The notes under the pieces are model-generated. The model was not told the DNA's origin. It made no database searches and worked only from the letters and a program-made list of their open reading frames with translations. Shown in pieces: positions 8,369 to 18,269 of a DNA stretch of 64,000 nt. Source of the DNA: Flavobacterium frigidimaris. Its GTDB lineage: Bacteria; Bacteroidota; Bacteroidia; Flavobacteriales; Flavobacteriaceae. A program made the translations under genes and the position numbers. Within the stretch, counting starts at the first letter, position 1. The number at the start of each line of letters is the position of its first letter. The stretch covers positions 496,001-560,000 of the forward strand of contig FQWG01000001.1 in NCBI GenBank assembly GCA_900129595.1, given 5' to 3'.

Positions 8369-11308
8369 TTATTTATTATAAGGAACAGCTTTTATAACTG
8401 GCTTTTCTCCGTTTTTCAAAAGTGTTTCGTCAAAGTCTATAGTCACTTCTTTGCTTTCTCCTTTTAATAAGGTAAAATAACTATCGCTTATAATTGCCGG
8501 TAAAATCTGAGATCCTGTTTTGTCATTCAATGCCTGGATGTGAACTCCAAAAGCAATTCCTGACGGGCTTGAAACTTTGGCTTTTATAACATATTTCCCG
8601 TTTTGTTTTACCACTTTACTCGAAACATTTACGTTTACTTTTGGCAGTTTGTTCAGTTCGGTGAAATCTTTCATATTGATTCCTCTCCAATAAAAATTCT
8701 CGCTTACTGTTTTGTTTTGTGCATCTTTTAATTTTAATCGGATAAAATGTACCGGACTCAAATCTGAAGTATTGGCATCGGCACCAAAAACCTTGAAATC
8801 ATAAAGTGAATATCCCCAGCCAGAACCGCGTTTTATGCCTAACATTCTAACGTAACGTGCTTTTGTTTCATCAAACGAAATAGTTTCAAGACCTTGTTTT
8901 CCTTCTGTTATAACACTTGCATCTGTCCAGTTTTTGGCATCGGTACTTACCTGAATTTTATATTCTTTTCCAAAGGCATTTTCCCAGTTTAAAACTACTC
9001 TGTTTATAGTATATTCGTTTTCAAGATCTACATAAATCCATTCATTATCAGTAGCATTACTTGCCCAACGGCTGTTTGAATCTCCATCAGTAATGTCTCT
9101 GGTATTTCCTCCATCTGTCGAAGAAGCGATTGCATTTTTCTGAAAAGCAAGATCTTTTTGATTCGAGTAAAACGGAATCACGAAACTCTCTGTTGCTGTA
9201 TTTGAATACGAATCTATCGTTGCATTTTGCTTGAATTTGGCAACTGATTTTCCATCCATATTATAGACTTCTGATTCGGCTTTCAGATTCTTAAAATCAG
9301 TTCCGGTAGTATTGATTACTTTAACCGAATTATTTACTGAATTCCACTGAATGTGCATTGGTTCACAAGCTGATTTTACGCCCCAATAAGCTCCTGTCAA
9401 ATCATAGTAATAATCATAAGTTTGCCAAACCATACTAGGATAGGAAGATTGGCTCATCCAGATCATAATACCCGAAGCATCTTCCCACATGTGGTCTAAC
9501 CAGCCTTCGTACATGGCTTTATTGGTTTCGATATTTAGTAATTGGGCTTTTGTGGTATATTCTTCGAGGTTATTTGGTTTTCCGTAACGTTCATTGATAC
9601 TTTTATCATAATTATCGGGCGAAGCGTTAAAAGCTTTTTCTCCAAAAAAATGTTTGTTCCACATCTCATTTCGTGGCCACCAGTCTTTTTCAGGAATAAA
9701 TTTCTTAAAACTTTCAATGTTAGGAAAAACGGCTGTACCCATTTCGGTTCTTAAACCCCAACTTGGGCCATCTCCCGTTCCTACATAAGCCGCAGGGTAT
9801 TTGGTAAAATAAAACCTCGGATCTTTATTGCCCCAAAGTCCGCTGCCGCTTAGATTGCCTGTGTTTGAACAAGGCTGATAATATCTGTCGTTATTATCAA
9901 AAGTTTTGATATTTTCAGCAATCCAGCCGTTAAGCGGAGGCTGTGGCAATCCTTCATTATTTCCGCACCAGATGGCGATACTGGCGTGATTTCGAACTCG
10001 TTTTATTTTCTCAATAACATTGCTGTTAAAAACGTGAATGTCTAAGGGTAAGTTTGGATTTGCATTTAGCCAAAAATCATCCCAAACCATGATACCATAT
10101 TTGTCGCAGGCTTCATAGAATTCATCATCTGTAGTTGAACCCAGCCAGTTACGAATGATATTATAATTCATTTCTTTGTGCAGTTTCACTTTAAGATCGT
10201 ATTCGTCTCCTCTGCAGCGCAGCATATATTCGCTCATTCCCCAATTTCCACCTTTAAGGAATACTCTTTTCCCGTTGATCGAAATATGCAGAACACCTCC
10301 TTCTGTATCATAGGTATATTTCTTGATTCCGAAGGTTATTTTTTGAGCATCTGAAACTACATCGCCAATTTTGAAAGTAAACTGACAGCTATACAGATTA
10401 GGGTCTCCATAACCATTTGGCCACCATAATTTAGGATTCTGAATCGAAAGTTCCGGAAACTGTTCTTTGTTTAATTTTACATTTGTAATTGCGTTTGCTT
10501 CGAGACTGATTTTTTTCGAAAAAGTAATATTTCCCGGCATTATCACGCCTGTCAGAACACCTTCCTGGTTTTGTGCCGAAGAATTTTTAAGATCTATCTT
10601 TACTTCAAGGTCCGCACGTGCATTAGAAGGCAAATTAGTATGAATCCAGGGATCTGCAATTGTAACTTTATTTGTGTTGCTGAGATAAACATCATCTGTA
10701 ATTCCGGAATTTAATCCCGGTACATAAGGCATCCAGTCCCAGCCCGCACTTGAAATATAAGTTGGACTTCCGTAATTATTTAAAGGTGTTTTTGGAATAC
10801 TGACCAAAACTGCCAATACGTTTTTTTCTGTGCGATGCACTAATTTGGTAATGTCAAATTTACCGCGCTGCATCATTCCGCTAAGCGTTGCCAATTTTTT
10901 TCCGTTAAGGTAAATATCACCTTCGCGATTGATTCCTTCAAAATTAAGCCAGATAATATCTTTTGTAAAATTTTCGGGAACACTAAATTCTGTGCGGTAC
11001 CAAAAACTGCGATCGTATTTTGCTTTTTCTACCTGATAGATATTATCCCCAAAATTGGGGTCTTTCTCTAATCCGCTTACTACATACGAGTTAAAAATGG
11101 TTCCCGGGACAACGGCATTTACCCAATTTGTCTGTGTATAATTTGAGGTGAACATTTTAAGACTGTCCTGCCCTACTTCTGCTTGTGGTTTTACCTTCCA
11201 AACGATATCGGTAGAATTTAAACTTACTTTGTTTTGTGAAAAAACACTAAAGGAAAAAGCATTTAAAACCAATAAATATATATAAATCTGAATAGTATTA
11301 AACTTCAT
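8369..11308 (-). CDS. GH2 family glycosidase (exo-beta-glucosaminidase/beta-mannosidase-like) with discoidin domain
   Basis: The open frame reaches 11344, but the ATG at 11308 is preferred: it starts a good signal peptide (MKFNTIQIYIYLLVLNAF, ending VFSQ), and the longer start would overlap the T-run of a terminator. That gives 979 residues. GH2 order: sugar-binding jelly roll, immunoglobulin-like domain, TIM barrel. WCGNNEG holds the probable acid/base Glu452 and LRTEMG the probable nucleophile Glu522; their 70-residue spacing resembles that of exo-beta-D-glucosaminidases of the family. About residues 717-840 form an F5/8-type C (CBM32-like) module (SRWASNATDNEWIYVDLEN), followed by a final beta-domain. 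Substrate could be beta-mannoside, beta-glucosaminide or beta-glucoside. It follows susD across a strong hairpin. Confidence 0.88.
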   Translation of the reverse strand: MKFNTIQIYIYLLVLNAFSFSVFSQNKVSLNSTDIVWKVKPQAEVGQDSLKMFTSNYTQTNWVNAVVPGTIFNSYVVSGLEKDPNFGDNIYQVEKAKYDRSFWYRTEFSVPENFTKDIIWLNFEGINREGDIYLNGKKLATLSGMMQRGKFDITKLVHRTEKNVLAVLVSIPKTPLNNYGSPTYISSAGWDWMPYVPGLNSGITDDVYLSNTNKVTIADPWIHTNLPSNARADLEVKIDLKNSSAQNQEGVLTGVIMPGNITFSKKISLEANAITNVKLNKEQFPELSIQNPKLWWPNGYGDPNLYSCQFTFKIGDVVSDAQKITFGIKKYTYDTEGGVLHISINGKRVFLKGGNWGMSEYMLRCRGDEYDLKVKLHKEMNYNIIRNWLGSTTDDEFYEACDKYGIMVWDDFWLNANPNLPLDIHVFNSNVIEKIKRVRNHASIAIWCGNNEGLPQPPLNGWIAENIKTFDNNDRYYQPCSNTGNLSGSGLWGNKDPRFYFTKYPAAYVGTGDGPSWGLRTEMGTAVFPNIESFKKFIPEKDWWPRNEMWNKHFFGEKAFNASPDNYDKSINERYGKPNNLEEYTTKAQLLNIETNKAMYEGWLDHMWEDASGIMIWMSQSSYPSMVWQTYDYYYDLTGAYWGVKSACEPMHIQWNSVNNSVKVINTTGTDFKNLKAESEVYNMDGKSVAKFKQNATIDSYSNTATESFVIPFYSNQKDLAFQKNAIASSTDGGNTRDITDGDSNSRWASNATDNEWIYVDLENEYTINRVVLNWENAFGKEYKIQVSTDAKNWTDASVITEGKQGLETISFDETKARYVRMLGIKRGSGWGYSLYDFKVFGADANTSDLSPVHFIRLKLKDAQNKTVSENFYWRGINMKDFTELNKLPKVNVNVSSKVVKQNGKYVIKAKVSSPSGIAFGVHIQALNDKTGSQILPAIISDSYFTLLKGESKEVTIDFDETLLKNGEKPVIKAVPYNK

Positions 11309-11343
11309 ATTGTTACCTGATTGGTTTACAAATTTTGTAAACA

Positions 11344-11431
11344 TTAAAAAAAAAGAATGCCATCTTGGACTAAGTTTTTTCTAACAGAAAACTCCCTAAG
11401 TACTGTTATTACCTAAATCCAAAATGGCATT
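11344..11431 (-). terminator. long hairpin with T-run between susD and GH2
   Basis: On the minus strand AATGCCATTTTGGA (11431-11418) pairs with TCCAAGATGGCATT (11369-11356), 14 bp with one wobble or mismatch, around a loop of about 48 nt. It is followed by a run of nine T's. This fits an intrinsic terminator or attenuator that keeps susCD transcript levels above those of the downstream glycosidases. Confidence 0.75.
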
Positions 11432-11506
11432 ACAAATCAAACTGTGACTAACCAAAATCACATGACCAAAAAATAAAAAATTACATTAAAACTGTCTTAA
11501 TTGATA

Positions 11507-13036
11507 TTAATAACCAGGATTCTGATCCGCATCGCTGATATCATCGTTGAGCTGAATCTCTACCAAAGGAATTGGATATCTGTTGTGGAATTCTGCAATA
11601 GTACCGCTTTCAGCAGTCCATTTGTTGCGTGCTTTTACGTATTGCACCAATTTTCCTGAACGAATAAGATCCATTCTTCTCCAGCCTTCAAAAGCTAATT
11701 CACGCATGCGCTCATCCAGCATCTGCTCTTTGAATTGTTCTTTCGAAAGTCCGCTCCACTCCATTCCTGCAGGCAAAGTTCCTCCAAAACCACGTTTACG
11801 AACCTGATTTACATATCCTTCTGCATCAGGAGTATTTCCTAATTCGTTCAGACATTCTGCATAACAAAGCAATACATCTGAATAACGGATATACGGTTTG
11901 TTTTTACCTGAATTCCAAAAAGATTGTTTTCCGTCGATACGGATATCTTCGTATTTTTTTACGTGAGGATCTAGCTCATCACCACCAAAACCTGACGGAA
12001 TTGTTGGTACAATACCTTTATAAGTAAAATCATAACGGATACTGGCATCTTTACGTTTATCTCCTGTTTCCCAGATTCCTCCTGTTGTCTTGTCATTATA
12101 ACAATACTTTGTAGGCACTAACAAGTCATACCCTCCAAAATAAGCGTACTGATCTATATTTGCTAATGCTCTTGATCCTGTTTGCCATTGTATCTGATTG
12201 TTGTCCGGATAATCATTGGTAAACTGAAACTCGTAAATTGACTCTGAAGAATTGGCGTGATCCGGGCTAAAAACATCTGCATAATTTGCCAATAGATTAT
12301 ATTTTCCGGAGTTTATAACTTTAGCAAAAGATTCTTTTGCTAAATTATAATCACGTGCCCCTGAAGCTTCCGGCGCATATAAATATACTTTACCCAATAA
12401 TGCCTGAGCAAGATATTTTACAGGAAAAGAGGGATTTTTTTGTGTAAGCGGCAAGTTTTCTTCTGCTACTTTAAGATCATTGATAATAAAAGCATAAACA
12501 TCTTTTAACGGTTGTCTGGCATGACCTAATTCTTTGCTGCGCGTCTCATCAAGAATTGGAATTTCTCCCCAATACTGAGTCAGCTCAAACATAATAGTAG
12601 CTCTGATAAAACTGGCTTCTCCTAATAATATTTTTCTTTTTTCAACATCAGGTTCTGTATTATTATTCAATGCAAATACGGCTTTAGCAGCAGTACTGAC
12701 CACTGGCCAGCGAGAATCCCATTGTTCTGCCAATGCAGTATTTTCTTTAGACAGGAACCCATTATAATAATCTAATCCGGCTTGTCCGGGAGTTGTCATT
12801 ACCTGAAGTGCACCTTGTTGTGTTTCATCAGTTCCTAATTGAAACATTAATCCTCCCCTGTCTTTTTGTATGTTTCTCCATGAGATATACATACCTAAAA
12901 CAATCGGATCTATATTTTTTAAGGTCGAAAAAGCCTGTTCTTCTGTAAGAGAAGTATTTGGATCCTGCTCTAAAAAATCGGAACAGGAAGCAAAAAGCAT
13001 TACGAATGCCATTGCTGTTAAAATTTTTATTTTCAT
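11507..13036 (-). CDS. SusD/RagB family surface glycan-binding lipoprotein
   Basis: The frame opens at 13060, but the ATG at 13036 gives a clean lipoprotein signal (MKIKILTAMAFVMLFASC, lipid-attached Cys18) and 509 residues. After the cysteine comes SDFLEQDPNTSLTEEQAF, the usual SusD start. The C-terminal half has YIRYSDVLLCYAECLNELG and LDERMRELAFEGWRRMDLIR, hallmark helices of the TPR-like SusD fold. The protein caps the SusC barrel and presents the oligosaccharide. It starts 32 bp behind the susC stop and is surely co-transcribed with it. The ligand is inferred only from the neighbouring enzymes. Confidence 0.95.
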   Translation of the reverse strand: MKIKILTAMAFVMLFASCSDFLEQDPNTSLTEEQAFSTLKNIDPIVLGMYISWRNIQKDRGGLMFQLGTDETQQGALQVMTTPGQAGLDYYNGFLSKENTALAEQWDSRWPVVSTAAKAVFALNNNTEPDVEKRKILLGEASFIRATIMFELTQYWGEIPILDETRSKELGHARQPLKDVYAFIINDLKVAEENLPLTQKNPSFPVKYLAQALLGKVYLYAPEASGARDYNLAKESFAKVINSGKYNLLANYADVFSPDHANSSESIYEFQFTNDYPDNNQIQWQTGSRALANIDQYAYFGGYDLLVPTKYCYNDKTTGGIWETGDKRKDASIRYDFTYKGIVPTIPSGFGGDELDPHVKKYEDIRIDGKQSFWNSGKNKPYIRYSDVLLCYAECLNELGNTPDAEGYVNQVRKRGFGGTLPAGMEWSGLSKEQFKEQMLDERMRELAFEGWRRMDLIRSGKLVQYVKARNKWTAESGTIAEFHNRYPIPLVEIQLNDDISDADQNPGY

Positions 13037-13068
13037 AATTGTATTTTTAATTATTGCCAAAACAATTG

Positions 13069-16000
13069 TTATAATGAAACATTCAGTCCTAAAACAAACA
13101 TTCTTGAGTTAGGATATCCATCTCCTCCTTCAGGATCGTAGCCTTTGTATTTTGTGATCGTAAATAAATTAGATCCTGTCACGTACAAACGCAGATTTTG
13201 AAGGTATACTTTTTCTAAAAACAGACTTGGTAAATTGTAGGATAATGTAAGTGCATTCAAACGCAAGAAAGATGAATTCTGGATCGCTAATGACGTTTCG
13301 TAGGTATTGAATCTTCCTCCGCCATAATATGCTCGTGGTACATTTGTATTTGTGTGTTCCGGTGTCCAACGGTCTAAAAGATCCGTATGAGCAGCGCTCA
13401 TTCCGCCTGAATTCATATAACTTTCATAAGCAGAGCTGATTTTTTTTCCTCCATAAGAATAAGCGAAAACCGCATTCAATCCAAAACCTCTGTAAGTAAA
13501 ATCAGTTGCAAACCCTCCGTAAAAATCAGGATCTGTATTTCCTACTACATAACGGTCATTATCATCGATTTTACCATCTTTATTTCTGTCAACAGGAACA
13601 AGATCTCCGGGTTTAACGGTTCTTCCTCCAAAATCAATTTTGCTGATTTCGGCCATATCAGCTGTCTGGGCGATTTTGTCGAACTGATAAACGTAGATCG
13701 AATTGATTGATTTTCCAACGAATAAGTTTCCTTCTCTTTGAATTTCAACTCCAGTCCATCCGCCTTTTTTATAAATCACATCTGCACCACCATATAATTT
13801 GGTGATTTTATTTTTTGCTGATGAAATATTTCCTGAAATATCCCAAGACAAATCATTTTCTTTTAAGATTTTATAATTGGCACTAAATTCAACTCCTTTG
13901 TTGACCATTGTACCCACATTATCTATCATGTTTTTGAAACCTGAAACAGTAGATAATGTTCTTTCCATCAGCAAATTCTCATTTGTGGTATTAAAATAAT
14001 CCACAGTTACAGACAATCTATTGTTCTCGGAGGCAAAATCTAAACCTACATTCAATTGTTTTTGTTTTTCCCATTGTAAATCAGGATTACCCAAACGTCC
14101 GTCTGATCTTAAGATTGCTGTTCCGCTAGTGTATTGTGGTCTGTATTGGCTTACATAGGCATAGTTTGGAATATTCTGATTTCCGGCAATACCGTAACTT
14201 CCGCGTAATTTTAATAATTTGACAGCTTCTACAGATTGTAAAAATTCTTTAGCAACATCCCAGCCTAAAGCCACAGAAGGAAAAGTTCCCCATTTGTTGT
14301 TGCCTCCAAAACGAGAAGAACCATCTAAACGTGTGGTAACAGTTGCAAAGTATTTTTTATCATAAGAATAATTTAATCTTCCGGTATAAGACATTAATGT
14401 TGTCGTTATAAAATCAGATTTAAGCGTGAAATTATTTTTTTGCGAAGCACCGTCTAAGTACATATAAGTAAAGTCATCAGAAGCAAAGCCTCTTGCGGTA
14501 ACTTCTGAGTTGTTATTGGTGTTTTTCTGAATAGAGAAAGCTCCAAGTGCATTAAAATCATGTTTACCAACTACTTTATTATACGTTACTGTATTATCCC
14601 ACTGGTAATTTAACTCACTATATCTGTAGTGATTTGCTTCACCGCTTGCAGAATTTCTGATAGATTGTCCTGTATCTGATGGATAATATTTAAAGTTAGC
14701 CTGATCAATTACATCAATAGAAAAAGTAGTTCTGAAATTTAAACCTTCTGCAGCTTTAATATTTAAATAATTGCTTGACATCAAACGGTTTTTCGTACTA
14801 TTATCATCGATAGTTAAACTTCTGATCGGATTGTAAGCATCTGAATTTAACGCATCTCCGTATTTCAAATAGGTTGCAGTCGGATCAATTGGCAATAACG
14901 GGTTCGCTCCTAAAGCATTAGGAAAAGCACTATCATTGATATAAGTCGCCTTGCTATTCGAAAAAGTAGTATTTGTACCTACCTGAAGCCATGTTTTTAC
15001 ATCTTGTGTCAGGTTGATTTTACCGTTGTATCTTTTAAAGGAAGAATTTTTAAGTAAACCGTCCTGATCAGCATAATTGAAACTCATAAAGTAAGAACCT
15101 TTATCACCTCCGCCTGAAAACGAAAGGTTATAATTCGTCTGTACTCCGGTACGCTTGATCTCATCTAACCAATTGTAACTTTTACCGTTTCTGTAAGAGT
15201 CTAACTCATAAGGCGCAAATACTTTAGAACCATCTGATTTAATTTGGTTCACGTAAGCTGCACGATCTGCAGTCGGGTTCTGATCCATGTATTGATTTGC
15301 AAAAGCATCAACTCTAAGGTCAAATAATTGCTGACCGTTCATTAATGGTAACATTTTACTGAACTCAGACAGTCCAACCCAGGTATCAAAGTTGACTTTA
15401 CCTTCTCCTTTTGTTCCTTTTTTGGTCGTAATAACCACAACTCCGTTTGCTCCTCTCGCTCCGTAAATTGCAGTAGAAGAAGCATCTTTTAAGATATCAA
15501 CATTCGCAATATCATTTGGGTTTATAGATTCAAATCCACCATCGATGATAAGACCATCGACTACAAATATTGGATTTGTTCCATATTGTATAGAGTTGTT
15601 TCCTCTAATTTTAATGTTACCGCTTCCTCCAGGTGTGGGACTTTGTGTAACATAAACCCCGGAAGCACGTCCCTGCAATGCCTGAACCACATTGGCCGTG
15701 GGCGTTTCGGTTAATTTATCACCTGAAACATTTCCTACAGCACCGGTAAGGTCGCTTCTTTTTACCTTGGCACCTACAATAACGATTTCATTTAGTTCCT
15801 GTGAACTTGGTTTTAAAGCCGCGTTTACAACTGCACTATTAGCAGGAATACTTTGTGGATTGAATCCTATGAAACTGAATTCTAAGGATGATCCTGATTT
15901 AACATTGTTTAATTTGTAACTTCCGTCTATGTCCGTTACGGTTGAATTTTGTGTGCCTTTTACAATTACTGTGGCACCGGGCAGTGGTAAATTTTCATTA

Positions 16001-16092
16001 TCTGTAACTTTACCGGTGATGGTTTGGGAATAAAGTGTACCGGCGGACATCATAACTACTAACAAGCATAAATATCTTATTGCAATTCTCAT
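13069..16092 (-). CDS. SusC/RagA family TonB-dependent outer-membrane transporter
   Basis: The ATG at 16092 is chosen over the open-frame start at 16149 because it begins a signal peptide (MRIAIRYLCLLVVMMSAG, ending LYSQ); the result is 1007 residues. Domains: a carboxypeptidase-regulatory-like beta-sandwich (TITGKVTDNENLPLPGATV, about 24-105), a plug (GRASGVYV, IRGNNSIQYG, DILKDASSTAIYGARGANG, about 115-235) and a 22-strand barrel ending MFVLGLNVSL. There is no STN domain, so unlike the second SusC in this window it is not expected to signal to a FecR protein. It imports oligosaccharides produced at the surface by the PUL enzymes, powered by TonB/ExbBD. Expression is probably controlled by the GntR protein through the operator at 16177-16193. 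Confidence 0.95.
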   Translation of the reverse strand: MRIAIRYLCLLVVMMSAGTLYSQTITGKVTDNENLPLPGATVIVKGTQNSTVTDIDGSYKLNNVKSGSSLEFSFIGFNPQSIPANSAVVNAALKPSSQELNEIVIVGAKVKRSDLTGAVGNVSGDKLTETPTANVVQALQGRASGVYVTQSPTPGGSGNIKIRGNNSIQYGTNPIFVVDGLIIDGGFESINPNDIANVDILKDASSTAIYGARGANGVVVITTKKGTKGEGKVNFDTWVGLSEFSKMLPLMNGQQLFDLRVDAFANQYMDQNPTADRAAYVNQIKSDGSKVFAPYELDSYRNGKSYNWLDEIKRTGVQTNYNLSFSGGGDKGSYFMSFNYADQDGLLKNSSFKRYNGKINLTQDVKTWLQVGTNTTFSNSKATYINDSAFPNALGANPLLPIDPTATYLKYGDALNSDAYNPIRSLTIDDNSTKNRLMSSNYLNIKAAEGLNFRTTFSIDVIDQANFKYYPSDTGQSIRNSASGEANHYRYSELNYQWDNTVTYNKVVGKHDFNALGAFSIQKNTNNNSEVTARGFASDDFTYMYLDGASQKNNFTLKSDFITTTLMSYTGRLNYSYDKKYFATVTTRLDGSSRFGGNNKWGTFPSVALGWDVAKEFLQSVEAVKLLKLRGSYGIAGNQNIPNYAYVSQYRPQYTSGTAILRSDGRLGNPDLQWEKQKQLNVGLDFASENNRLSVTVDYFNTTNENLLMERTLSTVSGFKNMIDNVGTMVNKGVEFSANYKILKENDLSWDISGNISSAKNKITKLYGGADVIYKKGGWTGVEIQREGNLFVGKSINSIYVYQFDKIAQTADMAEISKIDFGGRTVKPGDLVPVDRNKDGKIDDNDRYVVGNTDPDFYGGFATDFTYRGFGLNAVFAYSYGGKKISSAYESYMNSGGMSAAHTDLLDRWTPEHTNTNVPRAYYGGGRFNTYETSLAIQNSSFLRLNALTLSYNLPSLFLEKVYLQNLRLYVTGSNLFTITKYKGYDPEGGDGYPNSRMFVLGLNVSL

Positions 16093-16176
16093 AATGATTT
16101 GGTTTTTAGTTAATAAAATCTTTTGTTTGGTTTTTTGAATATTGAGCATTTAAAAATATGAGAAAACGAATTGACT

Positions 16177-16232
16177 TATACTATACTATACTACAACATT
16201 ACAAACATACAAATATTTTCATAACATCCAAA
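16177..16232 (-). promoter_or_regulatory. susC promoter with TAGTATA operator
   Basis: On the minus strand a -33 box TTTG (16232-16229) and a -7 box TATGTTTG (16209-16202) are separated by exactly 19 bp, the Bacteroidota sigma-ABfr consensus. Eight bases past the -7 box lies TAGTATAGTATAGTATA (16193-16177), three overlapping TAGTATA units. It would cover the transcription start and first transcribed bases, as expected for a repressor operator. Confidence 0.75.
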
Positions 16233-16566
16233 TTTATGTTTTAAGAATTTGTTATTTTTTTCAAGTATTTATTTCAGCATTACTATTAATACCTGCCTTT
16301 AAAAAGGAAAAAGAAAAAAAAGTAACGAATAAAATAAAGAAATCTCAGACAAAAAATATAAATAATACTCCTTAAACAAAGAAAATAAGGACTTTAAAGT
16401 GATTTTAATTGATGAATATTTATTTTTTAAATTTGAAATAATACTCATAAATATTAATAAAATCATTCTTAATAAATCATAAAAAAAAAGGCAATCAGAT
16501 GTGTTTGACGAAGAAAACTGCCCATCTTTACCCATCATCGAGTGTGAGTATTTTAGTGGTTAAAGG
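16233..16566. other. AT-rich gap without recognised gene
   Basis: This stretch between the susC promoter and the transporter gene is very AT-rich with many A and T runs. A 79-codon open frame on the minus strand (16299-16538) is low-complexity and not convincing. I see no further feature. Confidence 0.5.
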
Positions 16567-16594
16567 CGACAGGTTTTAAAAAACCTGCCGGGTT
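16567..16594. repeat. hairpin of the ACCTGnCAGGT family
   Basis: GACAGGTTTT and AAAACCTGCCGGGTTT form a short imperfect stem. The core resembles the elements at 5781-5815 and 8330-8356. Confidence 0.55.
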
Positions 16595-16604
16595 TGTAGT
16601 GTAA

Positions 16605-16638
16605 CAAAAAAAAGACGCACTGCTTAGAGTGCGCCTTT
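16605..16638 (-). terminator. rho-independent terminator after the symporter gene
   Basis: On the minus strand GGCGCACT and AGTGCGTC form a stem with a 6-base loop (CTAAGC), followed by eight T's. It lies 36 bases downstream of the symporter stop codon and separates the regulator/symporter unit from susC. Confidence 0.8.
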
Positions 16639-16673
16639 ACAAGAAAGCCTTTGCTACTTTGAACCTTTCAAAC

Positions 16674-18266
16674 CTACGCTATTCCCCATTTCGAAAACAA
16701 AACGAATATACTGACCATACCTGTCAGCAGTAAAGCAAAATACCAATAACGGTTTTTCCATGGCGATAATTCGACAGATTCAATTTTGATTTCGGTGTAT
16801 TTATATTTTGGATAAAACCTGGCAACCACCAGCATACATATTGTGGTAAACACAAATAATAACGCCAGCATATGCAAATAATGCAGTTTGATATCTAATA
16901 TATAATTGAAGATGATATAACTAAAAATAAAAAATACCATTCCGATTTTAGCGGCTTGCGGCGGTACTTTTTTAGACACGAAACCAACCAGAATAATCGT
17001 GAAAATTGGCACACAAAACATTCCGCCCAATTGTTGCAGATAAGTATAGAAACCTGCTTTACTAAACATAATAAACGGGGCTGAAAACATGGCCAGAGCC
17101 GAAACAATGATCTCGAATTTTCGACCGGTGTAGACCAGATGTTTCTCGGTAATTTCTTTGTTTCTTTTTTCTAACCAGGGTTTATAAAGGTTCAGTACAA
17201 AAAGTGTACTGCTGCTGTTTAAACCTGCATTAAAAGTACTTATTGCTGCTCCCAAAACAACGGCAGCAGTTAAACCAATCATAATGCCGGGTAATGTATC
17301 TTTTACCACCAGAGGAAAAACCTCAGCAGTATTTTCCAGATTTTTATAAAGATGAACGCCTACCAATCCGGGGATGTTAATAATAAAAGGGCATAATAAC
17401 TTTCCTAAACAAGCCAATCCCATTCCTTTTTGACTGTGCGATAAACTTTTTGCAGAAAGTGCCTGCTGAACGATAAACTGTTCCATTCCCCAATAATAAA
17501 GGTTCATGATAAACATACCGGTAAAAATGGTACTCAGCGGAATTTCATCGTGCGGGCCACCAATAGCATTCAGATGTTCTGTGTGTTCTGAAAGTAAAAT
17601 ATGAAATCCTTTAGACCAGTCGCCATTGCCCAGGAATTTAAATCCGAAGTACGGAAAAGCAATTCCGATAGTCAATAATCCAACACTTAAAATGGTATCA
17701 CTTATAGATATTGCCCGCAGTCCTCCTAAAACGGAATACGCACATCCTGTAAGACCTATGACCCAGACCATAATCCAGATGTTTTGCCAATACGTTAATT
17801 CTAAAGGATATAAAAAGTTGAACATTCCGGTAAGTGCAACCGCTCCACCGTATAAAACGGCCGGTAATAAATTGACCACATAACTGCAGAGAAATACAAT
17901 CGATACGAGTCTTTTGGTCGAATTATCGTAACGTTTTCCCAGATAATCCGGTATTGTCATGGCTCCGGTACGAAAATAAATAGGCAAAAAGAACTCCGCT
18001 ACAAGCAACATAGCCAACACAGAACTTACGCCCCATGCCATAACGCTCATATTGTTGGTGTATATGGATTCGTTTTCGCCTATAAATTGATTCGCACTAA
18101 TATTACTTAGTAATAAGGCTCCTCCTACTATAAAGAAATTGTTATTATGATCTGCAAAAAAAAGTCCATTAGTGGTTTGTACCTTTTTTGTGCGTGTTTT
18201 TAAAGCTGAAAATAAGGCAATAAAACCGGTAATTAGTAAAAAACTAACAATGGACAATACAATCAT
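16674..18266 (-). CDS. sodium/solute symporter (SSS family), probable sugar importer
   Basis: This 530-residue inner-membrane protein has about 14 hydrophobic helices and an N-terminus that starts straight into a helix (MIVLSIVSFLLITGFIALF), as in SGLT-like members. Family-type segments include LLLSNISANQFIGENESIY, TIPDYLGKRYDNSTKRLVS and the glycine-rich helix LGAAISTFNAGLNSSSTLF. SSS proteins couple Na+ entry to uptake of sugars, amino acids and similar solutes. Its position, 3 bp after the GntR gene and inside a PUL, points to uptake of the monosaccharide or disaccharide end product, perhaps galactose or mannose; the substrate is inferred. It shares a promoter with the regulator and ends at the terminator at 16605-16638. 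Confidence 0.9.
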   Translation of the reverse strand: MIVLSIVSFLLITGFIALFSALKTRTKKVQTTNGLFFADHNNNFFIVGGALLLSNISANQFIGENESIYTNNMSVMAWGVSSVLAMLLVAEFFLPIYFRTGAMTIPDYLGKRYDNSTKRLVSIVFLCSYVVNLLPAVLYGGAVALTGMFNFLYPLELTYWQNIWIMVWVIGLTGCAYSVLGGLRAISISDTILSVGLLTIGIAFPYFGFKFLGNGDWSKGFHILLSEHTEHLNAIGGPHDEIPLSTIFTGMFIMNLYYWGMEQFIVQQALSAKSLSHSQKGMGLACLGKLLCPFIINIPGLVGVHLYKNLENTAEVFPLVVKDTLPGIMIGLTAAVVLGAAISTFNAGLNSSSTLFVLNLYKPWLEKRNKEITEKHLVYTGRKFEIIVSALAMFSAPFIMFSKAGFYTYLQQLGGMFCVPIFTIILVGFVSKKVPPQAAKIGMVFFIFSYIIFNYILDIKLHYLHMLALLFVFTTICMLVVARFYPKYKYTEIKIESVELSPWKNRYWYFALLLTGMVSIFVLFSKWGIA

Positions 18267-18269
18267 AAA

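Noticed and set aside
16299..16538. 79-codon open frame on the minus strand in the PUL gap
   Set aside because: It is extremely AT-rich, low in complexity, has no conserved pattern, and lies in a region that holds no recognised gene.
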